49,653 bases of DNA from assembly GCA_016180965.1 (NCBI GenBank), contig JACPAF010000001.1, positions 173,860 through 223,512 of the forward strand, read 5' to 3'. The translations under genes and the position numbers were made by a program. The notes under the pieces are model-generated. The model did not search any database and was not told the origin of the DNA. It was given only the letters and a program-made list of their open reading frames with translations. Source of the stretch: Candidatus Aenigmatarchaeota archaeon (lineage in GTDB: Archaea > Aenigmatarchaeota > Aenigmatarchaeia > JACPZZ01). Position 1 is the first letter of the stretch. Each line of letters begins with the position of its first letter. Positions 38,081 to 45,394 of this stretch are shown one piece after another.

Positions 38081-38872
38081 ATGGAGACTGGAAAAGCCGG
38101 GGAGAAGGAATACGAGCCAAAGGCGCGCGTTTCCAAAGCAATGAAATTTGCGAAAATTATCAGAGACCAGTTTCCGGATTTCGTGAAAGGCATTTTACTT
38201 TTCGGTTCCGCGGCCAAAGGCGTGAAAAAGGCCGGAGACGTGGATGTTTTGGTAATACTCGACGACACCGACCCGAAGATATTTCCGGAACAAATTGACC
38301 GCGTTGACGAAAATGTCCGCTTGATAGCGGACAGGATAGGCGATTTGCATCCGCAGGTCCATACGATAACGGATTTCTGGGACTGGATCCGCCATGGGGA
38401 CCCTATACTTTTTAACTTCCTGCGTTACGGTTATCCGATTTACGACGCGGGTTTCCTTAAACCGACGCAGCGCCTTTTGGAAGCGGGCAGGATAACACCT
38501 TCGCAGGAGGCCATAAGATTATATTCCAAGATAGCGCCGAAAAATTTGGAAAAGGCTGAAAATTACATACGCGCCGCGATGATAAGGTATTACGATGCTA
38601 TGACCGCGTCGGCGCAGGCGGTTTCCATGTTAGCGTACAAACACCAGCCCGAACCGCGCGAAATTCCTTCGGTGTTGGAGCGCATGGTTAAAGAAAATAA
38701 GGTTGAGCAAAAATACGTGGATTATTATGTCCATGCGTTCCAGATGTGGAAAAAAATAGACCATAAAGAAATAAAAAACATACCCGGAGACATACTGGAT
38801 AAACAAAGGCGCGAGGCCGGCGAGTTCGTGGATACCATGAACAAATTCCTCAAGGGATATGCGGAGGAATAA
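38081..38872 (+). CDS. Nucleotidyltransferase (MNT-like) fused to a HEPN-like helical domain
   Basis: ILLFGSAAKGVKKAGDVDVLVILDD (GSx~10DxD) plus C-terminal helices. Confidence 0.75.
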   Translation: METGKAGEKEYEPKARVSKAMKFAKIIRDQFPDFVKGILLFGSAAKGVKKAGDVDVLVILDDTDPKIFPEQIDRVDENVRLIADRIGDLHPQVHTITDFWDWIRHGDPILFNFLRYGYPIYDAGFLKPTQRLLEAGRITPSQEAIRLYSKIAPKNLEKAENYIRAAMIRYYDAMTASAQAVSMLAYKHQPEPREIPSVLERMVKENKVEQKYVDYYVHAFQMWKKIDHKEIKNIPGDILDKQRREAGEFVDTMNKFLKGYAEE

Positions 38873-38873
38873 A

Positions 38874-40004
38874 GTGAAAATTAAAACCATACCGAAGAAG
38901 AAGTCGATAAAGGACATTGCACGCAAGCGCAGGGCGGACATGGTTAAAGTCCTTACGCAAAAAATACTGGACAAGTTCGGCAAATATGTGAAGTGCGTTG
39001 TTTTAGTCGGTTCCGTTGCGCGCGACGAATTTCGGAGCAATTCTGACATAGACATGTTTTTAGTAATTGATGATACTAAAGTGAATTTTACACCCGAAGA
39101 AAAACGGCGGATCGACGTGGAAATAGATATCGCAGCGCAGGAAATAAACAAAGATATTATCGTGCAGCCGGCGTACACGCTGACGGAATTTTGGGATATG
39201 GTTCGCACGTCGCATCCGTTGATATATAATTTTATCCGGGACGGCATACCCGTTTACGACACGGGATTTTTCATGCCTATTAAGCGATTACTTGAGCTTG
39301 GCCGCATACCGGCGACGAAAGAGGCGGCTGACGCGCTTTTGGACAAGGCGCCGAAAAGGTTACGCAGGATCAACGAAGTTAAATTGTATATGGTTGCGGA
39401 GGATTGTTATTATTCGATGCTGGACATGACGCAAGCTGTTTTAATGTCTCTTGGATTTGCGCCGCCTTCTCCCGGGCGCGCGGCCGAAGAATTCCGCAAA
39501 CACCTGGTCGATACGAAAATTATTGACGGCAAATACGCAGACTGGTTAGATGCAATTAACCAGTTCCGCAAGGACGTTGAACATAAAAAAATAAACGAGA
39601 TTAAAGGCGCGGATTTGGATGAATGGGTCAAGAAGGCCGACGAATTTGTCAATAAGATGCTGCAGATAGCCGATGCGTTGGAATTAAAGAAAAAGGAGAG
39701 GATAGTTGAAAAAAGCTACGATGTGATGACAAAGGCCATATCGGCTGCGTTAAAATCTGTAAATAAATTGCCCAACGATGCGGCTGAAATAACTAACGCA
39801 TTTAAAAAATATTTGATAGACGAAGGGCTGGTGGAAAGGCATTATGCGGACATTTTCGAACACCTCGGAGAGATGAGAAAGATGGTCCGCGACGGCAAGA
39901 TAAAGGAATTATCTGACAAGGAAATATATTCTAACCGGGAGTATGTCAGGAAATTTATCCATCATATAGGGAAAATAGTGAAGGACGAGGAGCCGGAGCA
40001 ATAA
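38874..40004 (+). CDS. Nucleotidyltransferase (MNT-like) with two HEPN-like helical modules; paralog of upstream gene
   Basis: CVVLVGSVARDEFRSNSDIDMFLVIDD; FWDMVRTSHPLIYNFIRDGIPVYDTGF vs upstream FWDWIRHGDPILFNFLRYGYPIYDAGF. GTG 38874 or ATG 38859 start. Confidence 0.75.
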   Translation: MKIKTIPKKKSIKDIARKRRADMVKVLTQKILDKFGKYVKCVVLVGSVARDEFRSNSDIDMFLVIDDTKVNFTPEEKRRIDVEIDIAAQEINKDIIVQPAYTLTEFWDMVRTSHPLIYNFIRDGIPVYDTGFFMPIKRLLELGRIPATKEAADALLDKAPKRLRRINEVKLYMVAEDCYYSMLDMTQAVLMSLGFAPPSPGRAAEEFRKHLVDTKIIDGKYADWLDAINQFRKDVEHKKINEIKGADLDEWVKKADEFVNKMLQIADALELKKKERIVEKSYDVMTKAISAALKSVNKLPNDAAEITNAFKKYLIDEGLVERHYADIFEHLGEMRKMVRDGKIKELSDKEIYSNREYVRKFIHHIGKIVKDEEPEQ

Positions 40005-40031
40005 TTTAATCCTGTTGTTCCAAGGCGTTTT

Positions 40032-41129
40032 ATGAAAATCACCAAAGAAGGGTTGGTAACATTATATCTTCCCGACAGCAGGAAAGAGGTTTTTTACAAC
40101 CCCGACATGGAGTTATCGAGGGACATATCAGTAGCTTTTTTACAGGCGTTGGGTTTGAAAAACCCGGCCGTTTGCGATCTGTTATCAGCAGCGGGAGCAC
40201 GCGCAGTGCGTTATGCCAAAGAAACTGATGCAGTAAAAGTCTTTGCGAACGATGCCAGTGAGGACGCGGTCGGTTATATCAAGAAGAATGTTTCGGCGAA
40301 TAAAGTTGATCGCAAGGTCACTGCGTCACGTTCGGGCGCGAATGCCTTCCTATCTTCGCATAAAAAACAATTCGACCTTATCGACATAGACCCGTTCGGG
40401 TCCCCGGTTTATTTTTTGGATGAACTCGCTAAATGTGCGCGCCCAGATTCTTATTTGGGCGTTACAGCCACGGATTGCGGCGCGCTTTCAGGCATTTTTC
40501 CAAAAACCTGTTCGGAAAGGTATGGCATTGCGCTAGAAAGAACCGAATGTTTCAAGGAAATAGGAGTGCGTAATTTAATCGGAGTCGTAGCTTCCAAGCT
40601 GGAGAAAGAAAAACTTTTTATAATTCCGTTGTTGTCTCATGCAACCGAGCATTACATACGTATATTCTTGAAAATTGTTTCGGACGGCAAAAATTTATCC
40701 GATTATTTTTATCACTGCAAGAAATGCAATTATTGCACATTCGAAAAGAAGGGCAGGTGCGTCCATGATATTGCGAAATTGGGCCCGATTTGGGCGGGCG
40801 GACTTCATGACAAGGTTTTGTGTTTTAAGATTCTGGATAAATTAAAACAGCCTTATTTTAAAAAGTCCGGGGATGCGAGGCGGATGCTTTTGAATATAAC
40901 GTCAGAATCGGAGGAGCCGTTTTATTATAACATACATAAAATATCCGAACGTCTTTCCAAAAACACCCCTCCGGTGGGCGATATTGTCAGACAATTGCGT
41001 AAATCCGGACTCAGTGCAACAAGGACGCAATTCAATGACACATCGATTAAGACGGATGCAATGCCAGAGGATATAGAAAAGGTTATCCGGATTTTAGATA
41101 AACCGCGATCGCAGAAGCCAGCAGAATAA
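40032..41129 (+). CDS. trm1: tRNA (guanine26-N2)-dimethyltransferase
   Basis: DIDPFGSPVYFLDELAKCARPDSYLGVTATDCGALSG; CKKCNYC zinc site. Confidence 0.93.
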   Translation: MKITKEGLVTLYLPDSRKEVFYNPDMELSRDISVAFLQALGLKNPAVCDLLSAAGARAVRYAKETDAVKVFANDASEDAVGYIKKNVSANKVDRKVTASRSGANAFLSSHKKQFDLIDIDPFGSPVYFLDELAKCARPDSYLGVTATDCGALSGIFPKTCSERYGIALERTECFKEIGVRNLIGVVASKLEKEKLFIIPLLSHATEHYIRIFLKIVSDGKNLSDYFYHCKKCNYCTFEKKGRCVHDIAKLGPIWAGGLHDKVLCFKILDKLKQPYFKKSGDARRMLLNITSESEEPFYYNIHKISERLSKNTPPVGDIVRQLRKSGLSATRTQFNDTSIKTDAMPEDIEKVIRILDKPRSQKPAE

Positions 41130-41652
41130 ACGACATCCAAAATGCGCCCATGTCCGGAACGTTTTGCGTGTTCACCACCGACCGTATGCCGAACGACATG
41201 TTGTCTTCGTCGTTGTTGATGTTTATCGCAGTTATGTTGAAATTAATTTCATTGCTGCGCACTATCAATCCTTTCACCGTTATTTCTGCGAGGGCGGATC
41301 CCGACGGGGGTACGAAAATCGTGGGAGACGCCGCCACAAGAGACAATTCGGGCGTGAAATTCGGATAATATGTTATTTTGTAAGTTTTTGCAATCGGCGC
41401 GTTGTTTATGATTTTTGCCTGTACTATTGTGTTCGCGTCCAGCGGGACTAAAACTAATGTGACCTTGTCCGAGTCTATGACGCATGAATTTGCACAAAAA
41501 TCTTCTACCTGCGGATAAAGGCCGCCGTTGAAAAGCCTTCCGAGCGTGCTGTTAAACCATCCGGATGCAAACCCTATCAGGGTTATTGCACCAAGAAGAA
41601 ACATTATAGTTGCGATGACGCTGGTGTCGCCTTTCCTGTAAGATTTGGACAT
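41083..41652 (-). CDS. Secreted/membrane protein, possibly pilin-like N-terminus
   Basis: MSKSYRKGDTSVIATIMFLLGAITLIGFASGW, beta-rich middle, C-terminal TM; overlaps trm1 3' end by 47 nt. Confidence 0.65.
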   Translation of the reverse strand: MSKSYRKGDTSVIATIMFLLGAITLIGFASGWFNSTLGRLFNGGLYPQVEDFCANSCVIDSDKVTLVLVPLDANTIVQAKIINNAPIAKTYKITYYPNFTPELSLVAASPTIFVPPSGSALAEITVKGLIVRSNEINFNITAININNDEDNMSFGIRSVVNTQNVPDMGAFWMSFILLASAIAVYLKSG

Positions 41653-41718
41653 ATAGAGTTTACCGGTTCAAAATTGATAAATATCGAAATATAGTTAAAA
41701 AAATAAAAATCGGCCGGC

Positions 41719-41907
41719 TTATTTTGAGCCTAGCCTTTTGCCCTTGACAAATTTCCAGATCCTTTTGGTCATTTCACTGGGGCCGATCGGCTTTGAACCG
41801 AAAACCTGTTCCAGTGTTTCCTTACGACCGGCAAAGTTTATGGAAAATCCGCCGAAAGCCTTTTTGCCGCCAGATTTTTTGGCACCTTTTTTGAGAAACC
41901 CTAGCAT
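41719..41907 (-). CDS. Small basic protein with SWIB-like helix motif
   Basis: 62 aa ending GSKPIGPSEMTKRIWKFVKGKRLGSK; TATA tatataaa about 26 nt upstream. Confidence 0.6.
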   Translation of the reverse strand: MLGFLKKGAKKSGGKKAFGGFSINFAGRKETLEQVFGSKPIGPSEMTKRIWKFVKGKRLGSK

Positions 41908-42000
41908 ATTTTTTCCTCCGTTTACTTCTCTATATAAAATGTAAAACTTCCCTTTTAAAGGTTGGCAGGGCTTTTTAGTTTTAAGGTACCAATAGGTATT

Positions 42001-42777
42001 ATGAATTTTTACAGGTCCATGCTCGGCGAATTGTTTTCTTCCGGTTCTTCCCGTAGGGACGAAGAGCCTTCGAAAATAGAGTATCGCGGCAATAATGAGA
42101 ACCTCGGCGCGATACGTTCAATATTCGCAGAAGGTTATTCGTCGCTGAAAGGCTGGATGGAACGGGCTGGGATACACGGGCGTGTGTCGCCGGACCGCAT
42201 AGAAGTAGGTGATTTCTTCAGGCCGGAAGACGGTTATAAAATCCGGACAAATGATGGTGATTATTTCCTGCCCTCCGGACAAGTTGAGGCGATGAGATAC
42301 CGGGATCAGTTTGGGCGGGATGTGGTAGCTATTGATGAAGGCCTGGTGCCTGGCACCGCAAAAAACAACTGGGCCAAAAATTTCTATTCGACCGCAAGAC
42401 GAAATGTGAGAGATCTTTACAGCAAATATTCCAATTTGCGCCCTTTGTTGAGCAGCCTTGACGAAGTTTACAAAGGGATTCTGGATAAAATTCGAGACGG
42501 GACGGGTGCGGTTTACACGATGACGCATGAACTTTCGCACGGGTTGACGTGGCACATAAGATCCAGGGAGGCCAATGAAGCGGCGACGGATCTAGTCACG
42601 GAAAGCGCTTTGTCCAGGGATGAGAGCGTGGGGGCGTATCACGGTTTCAAAAACCATCTGAAAAATGTTTTGCGTTCCACAGGCACAAAGGTTTCGGATA
42701 TTATAAAAAATTCCTGGTTGAGCAGGCAAATAGAAAATATCTACAATTGGAAAAGACGCGGATACGGGCTTGTTTAA
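42001..42777 (+). CDS. Uncharacterised zincin-like (HExxH) protein
   Basis: MTHELSHGLTWHIRSREANEAATDLVTESAL; ORF track starts at 41962. Confidence 0.65.
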   Translation: MNFYRSMLGELFSSGSSRRDEEPSKIEYRGNNENLGAIRSIFAEGYSSLKGWMERAGIHGRVSPDRIEVGDFFRPEDGYKIRTNDGDYFLPSGQVEAMRYRDQFGRDVVAIDEGLVPGTAKNNWAKNFYSTARRNVRDLYSKYSNLRPLLSSLDEVYKGILDKIRDGTGAVYTMTHELSHGLTWHIRSREANEAATDLVTESALSRDESVGAYHGFKNHLKNVLRSTGTKVSDIIKNSWLSRQIENIYNWKRRGYGLV

Positions 42778-42816
42778 TGTAATCGTAGTTCTTAGAAAAA
42801 TAATTTTCTTGATTTT

Positions 42817-43764
42817 TTATTGACCGCTCATCGTTTCGATGTTCTTTTCGACTTCTGCTTCTATACCGAGCTTGTTGACCATCTCTTTGTACCTGTTTCT
42901 AATTGTGACTTCCGTGACGCCCACAACATCTGCAACCTCTCTTTGTGTTCGGCGTTCACCGCACAATACGGCTGCGATGTACAAAGCAGCTGCTGCGACG
43001 CCAGTGGGGCCTTTGCCCGAAGTTACGTCGAATTTGCTGGCCTTTTCCAACACTTCAACAGCCTTGGCCTGAACCTTGTCGTTTAAGTTTAACATGGATG
43101 CGAAACGGGGAATGTAATCCTGCGGTTTTGCCGGTAAAATCCTTATCCCGATTTCGCGCGATACATAACGGTAAGTTTTTCCAATTTCGCGTTTCTCGAC
43201 GCCTGACGCCTCGGCAATTTCGTCCAGCGTGCGGGGTGTGTTGTATTCGCGACACATTGCATACATCAAGGCTGCTATTACGGATTCCATCGAGCGGCCG
43301 CGCACAAGACCTTTGTCCACGGCTTGTTCGTACAATTGAGCCACTTGCTCATGCACGCTTTTGGATAGACCCAAAAATGAAACTAGCCTTTGCAATTCCG
43401 AAAGGGCGTATGACAGGTTGCGGTCTTTGCTTTCTATCAGCCTTTTGTGCCATTTCTGTAATCTGTAATATTGGGCTCGTTTCTTTGTTGAGACTTTAAA
43501 CAATTCTCCGGGGCCTTTTCCGATTTCCGTGGTCATCCCCTTGTCGTGTTTTGTGTGCGTTAGCGGCGCTCCTGTTCGTGCGCGTTTAGATCTTTGTTCT
43601 TCGTCGAACGCGCGCCATTCCTGGGTCATGTCGATCATTGATTCCTTGATAACGAGACCGCATTTCATGCAAACCAATTCAGCGCGGCTTGCATCTTCTG
43701 ATACGCGCTTAGAACCGCATTCCGGACAGACAAATTCCTTTTTCTTTTCTTCTTTTTTGACCAT
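42817..43764 (-). CDS. tfb: Transcription initiation factor IIB
   Basis: CPECGSKRVSEDASRAELVCMKCGLVIKE zinc ribbon, two cyclin-like repeats. Confidence 0.97.
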   Translation of the reverse strand: MVKKEEKKKEFVCPECGSKRVSEDASRAELVCMKCGLVIKESMIDMTQEWRAFDEEQRSKRARTGAPLTHTKHDKGMTTEIGKGPGELFKVSTKKRAQYYRLQKWHKRLIESKDRNLSYALSELQRLVSFLGLSKSVHEQVAQLYEQAVDKGLVRGRSMESVIAALMYAMCREYNTPRTLDEIAEASGVEKREIGKTYRYVSREIGIRILPAKPQDYIPRFASMLNLNDKVQAKAVEVLEKASKFDVTSGKGPTGVAAAALYIAAVLCGERRTQREVADVVGVTEVTIRNRYKEMVNKLGIEAEVEKNIETMSGQ

Positions 43765-43777
43765 TGAAACACCATTT

Positions 43778-43794
43778 TGACGTCCAAAACGTCA
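43778..43794. promoter_or_regulatory. Inverted repeat TGACGT-ccaaa-ACGTCA upstream of TFIIB
   Basis: Perfect 6-bp arms just upstream of the tfb ATG. Confidence 0.45.
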
Positions 43795-43840
43795 GCTAAA
43801 TACTGTTCGTAGTCAAGCATTTAAAGGTATCGGCGTTTAT

Positions 43841-43856
43841 AAGCCCGGCCGGGCTT
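43841..43856. promoter_or_regulatory. 16-bp perfect GC-rich palindrome in tfb/histone intergenic region
   Basis: AAGCCCGGCCGGGCTT. Confidence 0.55.
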
Positions 43857-43930
43857 GGGTTTTTGTGACAGAGGATCTGGCGGTAATTTTTTGCCAACGT
43901 ATATAAATCATGTTTTTCATAACCACTTTT

Positions 43931-44134
43931 ATGGCAGGATCTTTTCCTTCGGCTCCTTTGGAAAGAATTGCAAGAAAGGCTGGCGCAGAGCGTGTTTCTT
44001 TATCGGCTGTCAATGCGTTAAACGAAGTTTTAACTGAGATCGCGGAGCAGATCGCGCGCGAAGCCATTGCAGCAGCTAACCATGCGGGCCGTGTCACAGT
44101 GAAGCGCGAAGACATCAAACTGGCTTCGCGATAA
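43931..44134 (+). CDS. Archaeal histone
   Basis: [70 protein letters not shown] gtatataaatc about 28 nt upstream. Confidence 0.96.
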   Translation: MAGSFPSAPLERIARKAGAERVSLSAVNALNEVLTEIAEQIAREAIAAANHAGRVTVKREDIKLASR

Positions 44135-44196
44135 ATTGTTTCTGTTTTGATTCGTTGAAAGAATTTAAACGTAAGATGAGCATATCTTGTATCGAT

Positions 44197-44267
44197 TTAA
44201 ACTTTCTAGGAAACTAAAGTTTCCTATACACGAAAAGCAAAGCTTTTCGTTGTTTTGAAAAGTTTAA
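44197..44267 (+). promoter_or_regulatory. Predicted three-way-junction structure upstream of eIF5A
   Basis: Outer TTAAACTTT/AAAGTTTAA; inner TAGGAAAC-taaa-GTTTCCTA and ACGAAAAGC-aaa-GCTTTTCGT. Confidence 0.55.
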
Positions 44268-44282
44268 CCAAAAGATGATGGA

Positions 44283-44684
44283 ATGGCTGACACTACAACT
44301 GCATCTGTAAAACACCTCAAGCCCGGACAATTTGTTCTTATCGACGGCGAGGTTTGCAAAGTAGGCAGCATAGACATTTCCAAATCCGGTAAACACGGTT
44401 CCTCGAAAGCGAGAATGGAAGCTAACGGCGTTTTTGACGGCCGACGCCGTTCTGTCGTAAAACCTGCGGATTCGGAAATCGATGTGCCAATAATTTTAAA
44501 AAAGATGGCGCAAGTCCTTGCGATAAGCGGCAACACGGCCCAGTTGATGGACATGGTGGATTATTCACAATTTGACGCGGAGATCCCTGAAGAGATAAAA
44601 TCCGATTTAAAAGAAGGCGGCGAAGTGATGTACTGGGAAGTTGTAGGCAAAAAAATATTGAGAGAAGCCAAAGACAAAGATTAG
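44283..44684 (+). CDS. eif5A: Translation initiation factor 5A (aIF5A)
   Basis: VKHLKPGQFVLIDGEVCKVGSIDISKSGKHGSSKARMEANGVFDGRRRSVVKPAD (hypusine-loop region SGKHGSSK). Confidence 0.97.
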   Translation: MADTTTASVKHLKPGQFVLIDGEVCKVGSIDISKSGKHGSSKARMEANGVFDGRRRSVVKPADSEIDVPIILKKMAQVLAISGNTAQLMDMVDYSQFDAEIPEEIKSDLKEGGEVMYWEVVGKKILREAKDKD

Positions 44685-44808
44685 TCTTTTATAGCGCTTC
44701 AGTTTTATTTTTTCGTATGTTCGTGCATGGCTGTTTGAATGATATTATTTCAGATTATCAATAAATGAACACTAAGGTTGATGTATACAACAGAGGTAAA
44801 ATAAGAGT

Positions 44809-45383
44809 ATGAAAAAAATTAATGGCAATAAAAAGGAGTTGTCACCAGAACAACGTGAAGAACTACTCAGAGCATTGAAAGCCCGTTTTGAGAAAAGCAC
44901 GAACCGCCATAAAGGTGTTGAATGGGCTAAAGTGCGAGCAAAGCTGGAAGCTAACATTGAAAAACTGTGGTCACTCAATGAAATGGAAAGAACCGGCGGT
45001 GAACCGGACGTTGTTGGCCATGATAAAAAGACGGGCGAATACATTTTTTATGATTGTTCAGCGGAAAGTCCTAAAGGCCGCAGAAATGTTTGTTACGACC
45101 GTGAGGGGCAGGAGGCAAGGAAAGCATTTAGACCAGAAAATAACGCTATTGATATGGCAGCTGCTATGGGCATTGAGCTTTTAACGGAAGAACAATATCA
45201 AGAGTTGCAGAAACTTGAAATTTTGATACGAAGACGTCGAGCTGGGTGAAAACACCTTCTGATATTAGAAAACTCGGCGGCGCCATCTTTGCTGATCGCC
45301 GATACGGCAATGTCTTTGTGTATCACAATAGTGCGCCCTCTTACTATGGCGTTAGGGCATTCCGCGGCTCGGTAAGGGTCTAA
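44809..45383 (+). pseudogene. DUF4256-family gene with a 1-nt frameshift near 45214-45224
   Basis: ORF ends early as ...ELQKLEILIRRRRAG*; the -1 frame continues NFDTKTSSWVKTPSDIRKLGGAIFADRRYGNVFVYHNSAPSYYGVRAFRGSVRV* to 45383. AGAGGT SD-like motif at 44792-44797. Confidence 0.8.
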
Positions 45384-45394
45384 ATTCTGCACAA

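Noticed and set aside
38630-39247. 205-aa minus-strand ORF spanning the two NT/HEPN genes
   Set aside because: Antisense to two well-supported coding regions; its sequence looks like a reverse-frame translation.
42945-43499. 184-aa + strand ORF
   Set aside because: Antisense to TFIIB.
43855-44037. 60-aa + strand ORF overlapping the histone gene
   Set aside because: Different frame from the histone CDS, no family features, low-information composition.
45211-45225. Programmed -1 frameshift in the DUF4256 gene
   Set aside because: AAATTTT is present but not in the correct register for a canonical X_XXY_YYZ slip, so mutation or sequence error is more likely.
45198-45392. 64-aa minus-strand ORF between DUF4256 and speB
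   Set aside because: Antisense to the frame-restored DUF4256 C-terminus, which gives a better explanation.
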